Shown piece after piece: positions 11,754 to 20,080 of a DNA stretch of 25,253 nt. The position numbers and the translations under genes are program-made. The DNA comes from a virus. The notes under the pieces were generated by a model, which was not told the origin of the DNA, did not search any database, and saw only the letters and a program-made list of their open reading frames with translations. Location of the stretch: IMG/VR virus record IMGVR_UViG_3300030104_005368, positions 1-25,253 of that record; one strand, given 5' to 3'. Each line of letters opens with the position of its first letter. The stretch's first letter is position 1.

Positions 11754-12219
11754 AAAGCTGACCAAGAAGAACGCCAACATCGAGAAGGTGCCTAGTGGAG
11801 AGGAAACCGTAAGGTCATTCTTTTCTCTTGAAGGTGCTGCTCTTGCGATCAAAGCAAATCAGTGGGATGTTCAGGAAGAAATGACGCAGTTGATCACCCA
11901 CTCACGCGATGCAGACCCTAAAGTGTCTCTTCGTGCAATGGCGCAGCTTCGTGGTATCCTGAAAGAAGTTGCTTTGGCAAACGGATTGATTGGTCAGCAA
12001 CGAGTTGAGATGACCAAAGAAGAAGAAGGCCACAAGGTCGTGATGACTGGCGTGACCAACAGACTTGTAAACAACCTCAAGGAGATCCCAGATGTCCTCA
12101 CCGACAACGAAAAACCACACTTCGCGGCCCAGTACCTCCCAGCCAAAGAAGCCCGAGAGGCCGAAGCTGGGTCGGAGGGGAGTGCAGGCACTCAACCGGA
12201 TCCTGACTCTGGATCGTGA
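11734..12219 (+). CDS. Possible small terminase subunit (161 aa)
   Basis: Tentative small terminase, which would recognise phage DNA for packaging. The case is mostly positional: it is the second gene before the large terminase. The central part is helical (EGAALAIKANQWDVQEEMTQ, VSLRAMAQLRGILKEVALAN), with a basic N-terminus (PPEPHKKLTKKNANIEK) and a disordered Gly/Ser/Glu-rich C-terminus, all usual for small terminases. No clear HTH is visible. It uses GTG with a perfect SD. The last 128 nt overlap the next gene in another frame. Alternative: an unrelated small head or packaging accessory. Confidence 0.5.
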   Translation: MPPEPHKKLTKKNANIEKVPSGEETVRSFFSLEGAALAIKANQWDVQEEMTQLITHSRDADPKVSLRAMAQLRGILKEVALANGLIGQQRVEMTKEEEGHKVVMTGVTNRLVNNLKEIPDVLTDNEKPHFAAQYLPAKEAREAEAGSEGSAGTQPDPDSGS

Positions 12220-12475
12220 GTCCATCGCCCGTAGTGGGGGGCCTATCCTGCAGGAGCTCGGCATCCGTGATCCAGCACACTGGGCCGGTAGCGCAGGCAA
12301 CCTTGGTGAAAGGATCCGCACTGAGGTTCTGGACGACACTCACTTCAAGGACAGGTATGTCCATGTAGCCAACTTCCTTGCTGAAAACAGCTACATGAGT
12401 GACAACATCGAATATCTGTCTGCATTGATCCTTCGTGCAGCTGCAGTGAATCTGCTTGGAAAGCATCCTTCGTGA
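12092..12475 (+). CDS. Hypothetical protein before the large terminase (127 aa)
   Basis: Not recognised. The first 40 residues are Ser/Thr/Pro/Lys-rich and overprint the end of the previous gene by 128 nt; the remaining part is globular and helical (GVQALNRILTLDRESIARS, RYVHVANFLAENSYMSDNI, SALILRAAAVNLLG). AAGGAGA 6 nt before the ATG at 12092 is one of the best ribosome sites in the window, and there is no good in-frame alternative start further down, so the long overlap appears genuine. It ends in a GTGA overlap with the large terminase. A packaging-related role, possibly the true small terminase, is an alternative. Confidence 0.65.
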   Translation: MSSPTTKNHTSRPSTSQPKKPERPKLGRRGVQALNRILTLDRESIARSGGPILQELGIRDPAHWAGSAGNLGERIRTEVLDDTHFKDRYVHVANFLAENSYMSDNIEYLSALILRAAAVNLLGKHPS

Positions 12476-14415
12476 AGGTTGCACCAGTTCCGATGAAGGA
12501 TCAGGGTAATCCTCTTTACCCTCTTCCTCCCGACTATCTTGAGCTGACACCCGAAGGGCAACGACTGTCTCGGGTGAACGCATGTCGTCAGTGGATGGTG
12601 CAGCACAACGACCCGCAAAGGAAAGCAACGGCCTTTGCGTCAGCTGTGCAGTTCTTCGATACGTACTATCTGTACCCTGACGATGAAGCAGAGTTCTATC
12701 CCATGTTCTATGACGATACTCCACTGGAGCCGCCGCTAGGACACTTTGCCATCTACAGGTTGTGGGCTCTGTCGCGTCGAGCGATCGTGGTTGCTCCCCG
12801 TGGTTTCGCAAAGAGCAACTGCATTCGCAAGTCTGCACTGCTGCAAATGCTTTCGAGGCCGGGGTACTCTTTCATTTACGCAACATCGTCTCATGACAAT
12901 GCAGCCCAGACTGCACAGATACTGAAGACGCAGTTCACGGACAACAGCAGGATCTATGACGACTTTGCTCCCGAATCTCCGGGTGGCCGCATTACGCCCA
13001 AACGTGGTGAAAAGTCATTCGGTATCGAGCTGATGTACCTTGATAATGGATCTTGGTTCAGAAGTCTTTCTGCAGAGTCGAGACAGCGTGGTGGTCGTCC
13101 TCAGTGTTATCTTCTTGATGACCCTGAATACGACGGTAGGGCCGGAACATCTCTCTCGTTGCTTCGTTCTTACATGGAACAGCTTCTCTTCAAGGTGGTC
13201 ATGCCCATGGTGACCCGAAGAGACACCAGCGTTAGGTGGCTGGCTACTTTTGTGTCAAGGAGGCACTATGCGTGGCACGCGATGGATACTGAAGAAACTG
13301 CCTCTGGGCATCGTTCTAGGGACCCTCGTTTTGACGAGTGGAGCCGTCTTGTACTCAAAGCGGAGTATCGAGACGAAGACGGAGATCGTCATTCTTGTTG
13401 GCCTGTTATGTGGCCTCTTACTGACTCCGACAAGGCAAAAGACGATCGACTGAAAGATGCGGTTTCCCTTGAGCAGATCAAGCGACTCATCGGATCTGCA
13501 AACTACGCTGCCGAGTACATGGCCGAACCGGGTCAGGCAGAGGACCAGCACTTCGGAACCCTCGAAGAAACAAAGCATGGTTGGTGGACTGAAGAGCCTG
13601 ACGGTGAAGATCCCATCAACAGCAAGACCCTCATGTGTTGGCATGACAAGGACGGCAACAAGAACTCCGAAAGCCTTGCCAACTTCCTGAGGAATCGAGT
13701 CCGAACCTTCATTACCTGCGACACTTCCTACACTAGCACCAAGGATTCCGACTACAAGGTGGCAACCCTGATGGGGTACGATCTTGTTGAAGCTTCTCTC
13801 TTCGTGTTGGATTGTTGGGCGGGACAGACCCGAGAGTCGGTCTTGATCACCAAAGCATTCCAGATGGCACAGCGGTGGGGGTGCAAGTCCATCCACCCCG
13901 AGGTCGTATCTCAGTCTGTCTCTCTTTACAACACGATGCAATCAATCGTGAAGCAGAGAGCTGTGGAGATGGCCGGTGTTCAGGAGCTTCCGAGGATCGT
14001 GCCCCTTAGGGTGGGCCAGATGGACAAGACTTCCAAGATCAACGCCCTCGGATTCAGGTTTGAGCATGGCTTGATCAAGATGCCCCTTCGAAGACGGTAC
14101 GACAGCCCGTGGTCCATGCTTTTCAACCAGATCGACGAGTTCAACCCAGACGCACCCAGTGGGGGGCTCCAGCACGACGATGTCCTTGACACCGTTTCCA
14201 TGTCGATGTTCATCGTCAAGGGCCGACAGTACGCCACCAAGAAACTTGATGACCCTGTGGATCCTTGGGAGCAGATCCGCAAAGGAATCACAGTCGATCC
14301 CAACTCAGGACTGAACTACGTAGAGTCCTTGGATCCTTCAAAACTGACCCCAGAACAAGTGTCGGAGCTATTCAATGCAAGACAATCAGGAACCGATTCA
14401 GGATCAAAAGTCTGA
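12472..14415 (+). CDS. terL: Terminase large subunit
   Basis: ATP-driven DNA packaging motor and nuclease that fills the procapsid through the portal. ATPase: Walker A-type APRGFAKSN (K114) and Walker B CYLLDDPE (D216, D217, E219). Nuclease: FITCDTSYTSTKDSDYK supplies D417 and a second acidic pair, E477 lies in HPEVV, and GGLQHDDVLD (D569, D570, D573) gives the last metal ligand. The length (647 aa) is normal. The GTG at 12472 overlaps the previous stop as GTGA; an ATG at 12493 is possible but lacks a well-spaced SD. The downstream small gene overlaps its 3' end by 41 nt, followed by the portal, the usual packaging order. Confidence 0.95.
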   Translation: MKVAPVPMKDQGNPLYPLPPDYLELTPEGQRLSRVNACRQWMVQHNDPQRKATAFASAVQFFDTYYLYPDDEAEFYPMFYDDTPLEPPLGHFAIYRLWALSRRAIVVAPRGFAKSNCIRKSALLQMLSRPGYSFIYATSSHDNAAQTAQILKTQFTDNSRIYDDFAPESPGGRITPKRGEKSFGIELMYLDNGSWFRSLSAESRQRGGRPQCYLLDDPEYDGRAGTSLSLLRSYMEQLLFKVVMPMVTRRDTSVRWLATFVSRRHYAWHAMDTEETASGHRSRDPRFDEWSRLVLKAEYRDEDGDRHSCWPVMWPLTDSDKAKDDRLKDAVSLEQIKRLIGSANYAAEYMAEPGQAEDQHFGTLEETKHGWWTEEPDGEDPINSKTLMCWHDKDGNKNSESLANFLRNRVRTFITCDTSYTSTKDSDYKVATLMGYDLVEASLFVLDCWAGQTRESVLITKAFQMAQRWGCKSIHPEVVSQSVSLYNTMQSIVKQRAVEMAGVQELPRIVPLRVGQMDKTSKINALGFRFEHGLIKMPLRRRYDSPWSMLFNQIDEFNPDAPSGGLQHDDVLDTVSMSMFIVKGRQYATKKLDDPVDPWEQIRKGITVDPNSGLNYVESLDPSKLTPEQVSELFNARQSGTDSGSKV

Positions 14416-14629
14416 CCCCCGCTATGTGACGATCCCTTTTGAATACTACAGAACTTTGGTACAACACTTTTATTCTGTGGTGCCTTCGTCTACAGTACAC
14501 GAAGGTCATGAGGCAGTAGACATAGACCCCACCCCGGTAGAGGTGGGTGAATCCATCAACTTACGAGGCATAGACTTATTTGAGGAAATGCCCGAAGGAT
14601 ATAGGAAGCTGAATTCCAATGGCGATTGA
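14375..14629 (+). CDS. Small acidic hypothetical protein (84 aa)
   Basis: Not recognised. It is acidic with a Gln/Asp-rich start (MQDNQEPIQDQKSDPR), a central aromatic helix (TIPFEYYRTLVQHFYSVV) and an acidic C-terminus. GGAG lies 7 nt before the ATG. It overlaps the terminase end by 41 nt and the portal start by 11 nt, so it is squeezed between packaging genes and is presumably translated with them. One sampled line is 45% GC, slightly below the neighbours. It may be a packaging or head accessory (context only). Confidence 0.7.
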   Translation: MQDNQEPIQDQKSDPRYVTIPFEYYRTLVQHFYSVVPSSTVHEGHEAVDIDPTPVEVGESINLRGIDLFEEMPEGYRKLNSNGD

Positions 14630-16616
14630 CACTGTGCAGCTTCCCAAGGACAAGAAGTCCTTGGCTCGAATCATCTCCCTCCACATGGAACGGGAGCAGT
14701 CTCGCCTTTCCTATCGAAGAAGCATGTGGCAGCTTGCTTGGTACTACCTGAATGGGTACCGCCGGTTCGATGCCTTTGATCCTGTCAAGAACCACATCAT
14801 CCCCCACTACCTCGACAAGGACGGAAACCTTGAGTTCCAGTCTCAGGACTTGATCTCAATGATCGACCGGGTAAGTGGGCGACTTTCCGCAATGGACCTC
14901 AGGCCCAAGGCCATGCGACAAGGTAACTCCTTGTCTGGACTTAGAGAAAGAACCAGTGCTCAGCTGATTGCTGATGCCGTGTTCTCCGAGCATCAGGTTG
15001 AAGAAGTAACCAGTCAGTTTGCCAACCTCTTTGTCACTCTTGGTTCTTGCGGCATCACAGGCCACATCAACGAGCATCCCACCATCGGGTTGTCTGCTGA
15101 CCTCGAAGTGATCCATCCCAAGGAACTCTTCCCGTTCCCCAGCCTCAACGTCGATAACACCAAGGTGCGCGGCATGATTCGCCAGCGCATGGTGCCCCTG
15201 AGCTTCCTCAAGAACATCTATGGGGGGAAGATCGAAAGAAACAAGCAGGACATGGATGTGTGGGTCTGGGAACAGGGTCACAACATGGAAGTTCCCGAAG
15301 AAGGGGAACTCAACGATAACTACCCTGACCGGAGTTTCTCCGGCCAGAGCATGCACTACACCTCTGGGAACTATGAAACAGATATGGATGTGGTCAAGAT
15401 CAGGGAGCTGTGGCTTGATGGGCCACGAGGTACCTGCTCTAGATACATCGTTTCTTCCGGTGATTACATCATCGAGGATCAGGACCTTTCCGACCTCGAA
15501 GTGTACTGCCCCGTAGGCTTTGCCCGATTCATGGACTCAGGCACATTCCACGGCATGGGCATGTTTGATCTGATGTTCTCTCTTGTCAGAGAACTCGAAA
15601 GAATGATGAAGTCTCTCTTCAATAATGTGAGAGACATCGACAAGTACGGAGTTGTCCTTCTACCCCACGGCACCATCAACGATCGTGCCGTTCTTCGTGA
15701 TGTGGGCAAGGGCCTTCGGTACATGACGTACTCGAAGGATGCTTTGATGGGCGAGGACTTCAGGCCCATCGTGGTCAACCCCCACAACTCGGGTGATGCT
15801 CCGGGTAAGGTGGCTGGGTTTGCCCGCGATATCATGAAGCAGCTCTCCCCCCTACAGGATCTGATTGCGGAGAAGGGTCGCGTGGATAGCGCGGCAGGTC
15901 TGCAGTTCCTTGATGAGCAGCTCAACCGGGCAATGACTCACCCAAGCTCGGGTCTTCAGCGTGCGTTCGGGCAGATGTACAAGGCCACCGTCTCAAACGC
16001 TACCCGCCACATCGTGGTCAGCAACCCCTCCATCCCAGTCAACAAGCTGACTTTGGATCTGGCTGGTGCAGTGATCGACCCCGACACGAGCACAGTCAAC
16101 TTCAAGCAGAACCCCATCCCCAACATGAGTCAGGTCTCCTTTGCGGTCAGGGAAACAAACCCTCGATCCGAAGTGTCCCGAAAGCAGGAAGCTATCCAGC
16201 TTTTGGACAAGAGGCTTACCGACCCCATGGGAGTCAAGTTGCTGGCTCTCAAGGAGGGCCTCGACTTTGCCATGTGGATGGACGAGGAAAAGGCTGCCTA
16301 CGAAGTTGTAGTCCGTAACATCCTCACCCTTTACGGGTCAGGCGAACAACCACAGCAAATCATCATTACCCCCCACACGTCTCGACCTGACGTGCAACTT
16401 AGGGTACTGTCCGCATTCATGAGTGGTCCTGCCATGGGAGTCGCAGCTCCTGAAGTGCAGGACTCATTCAAGTCATACCGAGAAGCGTTGATCTCCTTTA
16501 TGGGTCAGACACTTCCCTCCATGGTTCCCAACCCGGACGAGCTGGCCGAGATGGGACTTCCTCAACAGCAGCCTCAAGGGCCGCCCCAGCTTCAAGGAAT
16601 GAATAATGCTCAGTGA
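14619..16616 (+). CDS. Portal protein
   Basis: Dodecameric vertex protein through which DNA enters and leaves the head. The call rests on its 665-aa length, its position right after the large terminase and before scaffold-like and capsid genes, and portal-like architecture: an N-terminal helical/wing region (SRLSYRRSMWQLAWYYLNGY), the core with the ELERMMKSLFNNVRDIDKYG helix, and a Gln/Pro-rich C-terminal tail (LPQQQPQGPPQLQGM). The helix HPSSGLQRAFGQMYKATVSN fits a portal stem or crown. AGGAAG lies 10 nt upstream of the ATG. No truncation is visible. It overlaps the scaffold-like gene by 11 nt. Confidence 0.85.
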   Translation: MAIDTVQLPKDKKSLARIISLHMEREQSRLSYRRSMWQLAWYYLNGYRRFDAFDPVKNHIIPHYLDKDGNLEFQSQDLISMIDRVSGRLSAMDLRPKAMRQGNSLSGLRERTSAQLIADAVFSEHQVEEVTSQFANLFVTLGSCGITGHINEHPTIGLSADLEVIHPKELFPFPSLNVDNTKVRGMIRQRMVPLSFLKNIYGGKIERNKQDMDVWVWEQGHNMEVPEEGELNDNYPDRSFSGQSMHYTSGNYETDMDVVKIRELWLDGPRGTCSRYIVSSGDYIIEDQDLSDLEVYCPVGFARFMDSGTFHGMGMFDLMFSLVRELERMMKSLFNNVRDIDKYGVVLLPHGTINDRAVLRDVGKGLRYMTYSKDALMGEDFRPIVVNPHNSGDAPGKVAGFARDIMKQLSPLQDLIAEKGRVDSAAGLQFLDEQLNRAMTHPSSGLQRAFGQMYKATVSNATRHIVVSNPSIPVNKLTLDLAGAVIDPDTSTVNFKQNPIPNMSQVSFAVRETNPRSEVSRKQEAIQLLDKRLTDPMGVKLLALKEGLDFAMWMDEEKAAYEVVVRNILTLYGSGEQPQQIIITPHTSRPDVQLRVLSAFMSGPAMGVAAPEVQDSFKSYREALISFMGQTLPSMVPNPDELAEMGLPQQQPQGPPQLQGMNNAQ

Positions 16617-17523
16617 TTCAAACGAAACTCCTCAGGTTGAAAACGATGGCATCGAAGAAATCTCCATGGATACGGAGATCGAAATCGACGGCACCACATT
16701 CACCATTCAAGACCTTCTTGCAGCCCAGCAGCGTTCTTCCGAACTTGAACAGCAGGTTGGTCAGCTCAACGACTTCAAGTCCAGCACCATGCAGCTGATG
16801 AGCAACGAGGTCAGTGATGAAGGCCGTATGCGTGCGGCCCGCGTCGTGCTTTCCGAGTCAGGCTACAGCCCCCAGCAGATCGAGGAGTACATGTCTCAGT
16901 ACTCGGACGCGGTCAATGGGGGGAGCGAAGAGCCCGAAGAATCACCAGAAGAACCCGATTTTACCGAGGGAGAAACCCCGATGAACTACCAAGACGAAGA
17001 GGCCCGCAGACAAGCTGAGGCAACCTCAGAAGAGCTTCGTCAGTACCGACTTTCAATGCTTCAACGCGAAATGCGTCAGGGTGTAAACAATGCTCTTGAC
17101 ACAAACAAAGATGTTGATGTATTGTTGGGTCGCCTGAAGTCAGGCGACAATTCAGAAGCGTTCGATAAGGCACGATCCAGCTTTGAGGAGCAGGTTCACG
17201 AGCAAACGGTAAAGATGCTCCAAGACAGAAAGTCTCGGGAAGGCAACTTTAGCGAAGCTTGGGTAGGACCCACCGCTCAAGAAGCAACTGAGAAAGTGCT
17301 GAGCACATACCGGACGGTAATCGGTGACATCGACTCAATCGGTCGAGCACCGGAAACAGTCTCCGGGGAATCGACTTTTGCTTCCAAGCCTCCCGTGCCA
17401 GAACCAGAATTCAAGGCTGGTATGACTCGGGGGGACGTGGATACATCCGTCCAGAATTGGAATACGGATGTACTTAGTAGGCTTGCAGAGGACTCCTCTG
17501 CAAGTGACGAGTCAAAAGCCTAA
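16606..17523 (+). CDS. Scaffold-like head-assembly protein
   Basis: Probable internal scaffold guiding capsid assembly. It is acidic (VENDGIEEISMDTEIEIDG; SEEPEESPEEPDFTEGE), rich in Gln/Glu, and predicted helical with coiled-coil-like heptads at about residues 40-60 (RSSELEQQVGQLNDFKSS) and 125-170. The position between portal and major capsid protein is the standard one. No protease catalytic motif is visible. AAGGA lies 7 nt before the ATG. The middle acidic linker and C-terminus are disordered in character, typical of scaffolds. There is no direct sequence homology that I can claim. Confidence 0.75.
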   Translation: MLSDSNETPQVENDGIEEISMDTEIEIDGTTFTIQDLLAAQQRSSELEQQVGQLNDFKSSTMQLMSNEVSDEGRMRAARVVLSESGYSPQQIEEYMSQYSDAVNGGSEEPEESPEEPDFTEGETPMNYQDEEARRQAEATSEELRQYRLSMLQREMRQGVNNALDTNKDVDVLLGRLKSGDNSEAFDKARSSFEEQVHEQTVKMLQDRKSREGNFSEAWVGPTAQEATEKVLSTYRTVIGDIDSIGRAPETVSGESTFASKPPVPEPEFKAGMTRGDVDTSVQNWNTDVLSRLAEDSSASDESKA

Positions 17524-17551
17524 CGGCTAATTTCCCAAGGACTATTTCAAC

Positions 17552-19114
17552 ATGGCTTATACAGTTACAGCCGACTCCCTTTTTAACACCCACAGCGGGC
17601 GTATTGAGGAAGTCATCAACAAGAACATCGGCGTGATCCTCCCGTCGATGGACCCCGCGTGGCGGGACACTATCGTTTCTCAGCAGGGCGTTGGCCCCGC
17701 ATCGGCAATTGGCCGTGACATGCTTGTTACCAAGGTGTTCATGGGCTCCATGGCCGGTGTCGTTCAGATGAGCAACAAGGCAGAGACCGGCGACTTCACC
17801 CTTTTTGGTGACACGGATACTGCTCTTGGTTCAAAGACGCACCTGCAGAATCTCTCGCAGACCTTCCCTGACGCGACTCTGGGCACGAACGCTACGCCGT
17901 ATCGTCTTCAGGTTCCCATGCGTGCAATCCACACCAACCTGATGATGACCCTCGGAGAGCTTCAGGCCGAAGCAACCCCGGCGTTCATCGGAAGCGTGAT
18001 TGCTCCGAAGATGGAAGGTTTTGCTCGTAACGTGGCTCAGACCGTCTGCAACACTTGGTACACCACCGAGAACGACAACTACGTTCTTGGTACCGTTGCA
18101 GGCAAGGCGCAGACGGGAACTGCTGATGGGCACCCGACTAACTCTGTCAAGGTTACCTTGAACGAGAAGGCTTACCATCGCTTTGCGGTTGGTATGCGCG
18201 TTGACGTTCAGGATGAAACTGAATCTACTGGCAACGCTGATGACCTTGAAGCAACCATGATCGGGCTTTACGTTGTTGCAGTTGATGAAGTAAAGGGCGA
18301 AATTGTTCTTGGTTCTTCTTCTGGTTCTGCTGACGCACTCCACGGTGCTCTTACGGTCGGTGCAGCCGGTACTGGTGACCGAATTGTTCTTCCCGGTTTC
18401 CGTAAGTCTGGAGATACCGATAAGACAGCTGATGGTGCGATTGCTGGTGTGAACTCGTGGCTCAAGTCTACGGGTGACCTCCTCGGTAACGATGCCATCA
18501 GTGGCAACAGCATCGACGTTGGTACTCATCCTGAACACAAGTCCTACATGAAGAGCAGCGTTGGTGCTCTGACTGAGCACAAGCTTCGTCAGTACCTGCG
18601 TGGGTTCCACCGTGCCAAGGACCGTTACGGGATGTACATCGACTGCCTGATTGCATCTGATGGTGTGTGGCTCAACTACGAGTCGCAGAAGATCGGACAG
18701 TACATGGTTGATCGTACTGGCCGTCCTTCGTCCCTCAGCTCTGAAGGTTCTGCGGACGGCTTCAGCTTCACCATGGACGGGCGTACCTACAAGGGTTACA
18801 CCTCGAACTATGTTGAAGATGGCGCAGTTTACGGCATCCGCAAGGGTGGTCAGAACTGGAAGCGTTACGTTCCGCCGTCACCCGCTGGCACCCAGCGTGC
18901 AAGTGAAGTCGAGTCCTTCCTCCCGTTTGAGTTCGTTGCTCCGGCACTCGGTTACTCGGGCATCAAGGCTCCGATTTCGAAGAGCGTCAGCAACTTCAGT
19001 CAGGTGACTGAGGGTGTGCAGCTCCCCGGTATGCTCCGAATGCAGCTGATTCCTGATCAGCCTTGCGGAATGAAGCTCACCGGCTGCAGCACTGACACTG
19101 AGTACGGCGAGTGA
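17552..19114 (+). CDS. Major capsid protein (HK97-type fold, with insertion domain)
   Basis: Shell subunit. The call rests on its position after portal and scaffold, 520-aa length, and HK97-like content: an N-arm (residues 1-60), a helical spine around IGSVIAPKMEGFARNVAQTV and a C-terminal A-domain ending in the beta-rich GMLRMQLIPDQPCGMKLTG. Residues about 195-275 (NSVKVTLNEKAYHRFAVG through SGSADALHGALTVGAAGTG) form a beta-rich extra domain inserted in the shell fold, as in several phage capsids. Codons favour T-ending Gly, Val and Arg triplets, suggesting high expression. AAGGA lies 10 nt before the ATG, and a terminator follows closely, which would keep capsid message abundant. Confidence 0.85.
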   Translation: MAYTVTADSLFNTHSGRIEEVINKNIGVILPSMDPAWRDTIVSQQGVGPASAIGRDMLVTKVFMGSMAGVVQMSNKAETGDFTLFGDTDTALGSKTHLQNLSQTFPDATLGTNATPYRLQVPMRAIHTNLMMTLGELQAEATPAFIGSVIAPKMEGFARNVAQTVCNTWYTTENDNYVLGTVAGKAQTGTADGHPTNSVKVTLNEKAYHRFAVGMRVDVQDETESTGNADDLEATMIGLYVVAVDEVKGEIVLGSSSGSADALHGALTVGAAGTGDRIVLPGFRKSGDTDKTADGAIAGVNSWLKSTGDLLGNDAISGNSIDVGTHPEHKSYMKSSVGALTEHKLRQYLRGFHRAKDRYGMYIDCLIASDGVWLNYESQKIGQYMVDRTGRPSSLSSEGSADGFSFTMDGRTYKGYTSNYVEDGAVYGIRKGGQNWKRYVPPSPAGTQRASEVESFLPFEFVAPALGYSGIKAPISKSVSNFSQVTEGVQLPGMLRMQLIPDQPCGMKLTGCSTDTEYGE

Positions 19115-19130
19115 TCTAGATTTCTCCCTT

Positions 19131-19180
19131 GAGGCGGGGGGAGGGGTGATTCGTTGCCCTTCCCCCTACCCTCATTTTTT
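19131..19180 (+). terminator. Rho-independent terminator after the capsid gene
   Basis: A G-rich arm (GAGG..GGGGGAGGG) pairs with CCCTTCCCCC..CCTC through a loop around GTGATTCGTTG, with a one-base bulge, and ends in ATTTTTT. It lies 17 nt after the capsid stop. Partial read-through would set a high capsid to tail ratio. The next ATG is only 13 nt after the T-run. Confidence 0.75.
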
Positions 19181-19192
19181 ACGGGATTACAA

Positions 19193-19927
19193 ATGGCTAC
19201 CAGCTATGAGTGGACCATCAATCAGGGGCAGGATGAAACTCTTGACATTACGTTCAAGGATTCAAGTGGTAGTCCCATCACGCTGCACGGGCTGAGCCCA
19301 GCAGTGACTGCTGAAATGCAGCTTCGAGAAGCGTTTACTTCATCGTCATCCAGCGCAAAGGTTTTGAGTGCTGCTACAGCCGCAACGGCAACCGTGACTT
19401 TTACGGGCGCAAACAACGTAGCTGATAAGACCTTGACGATTACGGACACAGCAGGGACGGGAAAGACCTTCAAGGTTTCCAGTTCCTCAACCGGCACCCA
19501 GCTGACTGCAGCTTCCACTGGCGTGCTTCAGATTCTTTCTGTTGAAGACAAGGCCAATGCTTCTGACGCAGCTAACGCTTTGGCGGCAGGAATCAACGCT
19601 GCCTCCATCAACATCACAGCATCTGCTTCTGGAGAAGTGGTTACCCTCACTCAGGATGTAGCGGGTACGGCAGGAAACACGACGATTACTTCGTCTTATC
19701 CGAACGCAACCGCAATCAACTTCACTGGGGGGCTTGATGCTGACATTACCGTCAGCAGCTCTACCACCGGGCTTGTGACTGTCTTGCTGCCTAACGCCAC
19801 AACCGCAGCTTTGTCTGCCCCCGAAACTTATATGTATGACATTGAGCTTACCAACTACCCCTCAGATGGTAGAAAGTTCCGTCTTCTTGAGGGTACGATC
19901 AAGGTCCGACCTGAAGTTACGAGGTAA
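19193..19927 (+). CDS. Tail/baseplate BppU-like protein with inserted domain (244 aa)
   Basis: Structural protein. The ends resemble the BppU N-terminal domain of tail or neck proteins: SYEWTINQGQDETLDITFKD, then G-x-P-I-x-L-H-G and EMQLRE at the start, and YMYDIELTNYPSDGRKFRLL, EGTIKVRPEVTR at the end. Between them (about residues 64-182) a Thr/Ala-rich beta domain is inserted, with TLTITDTAGTGKTFKVSSSS, a helix ANASDAANALAAGINAA and AGNTTITSSYPNATAINFTG; I associate this GNTTIT..NFTGG pattern with marine or environmental phage tail proteins. The ATG at 19193 is preceded by a weak GGGA, and an earlier ATG inside the terminator is rejected. Composition is repetitive. Confidence 0.7.
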   Translation: MATSYEWTINQGQDETLDITFKDSSGSPITLHGLSPAVTAEMQLREAFTSSSSSAKVLSAATAATATVTFTGANNVADKTLTITDTAGTGKTFKVSSSSTGTQLTAASTGVLQILSVEDKANASDAANALAAGINAASINITASASGEVVTLTQDVAGTAGNTTITSSYPNATAINFTGGLDADITVSSSTTGLVTVLLPNATTAALSAPETYMYDIELTNYPSDGRKFRLLEGTIKVRPEVTR

Positions 19928-19930
19928 GCC

Positions 19931-20080
19931 GTGCCCAACACAGTAGTAGTCAGTTCTACTGATCCCCCCACAGTAACTGTTACTCCGGCAGACTCTCTTA
20001 CTGTTTCGGTTACACAAGAGGCGGGCCCCACGGTTGCGGTCAGCAAGACCGATCCCCCCACGGTCACGGTGAGTGCGACT
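19931..20080 (+). repeat. Five 30-nt (decapeptide) tandem repeats
   Basis: The first 50 codons split exactly into five units: MPNTVVVSST, DPPTVTVTPA, DSLTVSVTQE, AGPTVAVSKT, DPPTVTVSAT. Positions 4 (Thr), 5 (Val), 7 (Val) and 8 (Ser/Thr) are constant. Units 2 and 5 share DPPTVTV, with a common GATCCCCCCAC in DNA. The beta-strand/turn periodicity suits a fibre shaft. Confidence 0.85.

Noticed and set aside
13255-13941. 228-codon open frame on the minus strand
   Set aside because: Antisense to the large terminase, which has all its motifs; no SD or coupling.
14856-15356. 166-codon open frame on the minus strand
   Set aside because: Antisense to the portal gene; no supporting start signal.
17831-18610. 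259-codon open frame on the minus strand
   Set aside because: Antisense shadow of the capsid gene produced by its codon bias.
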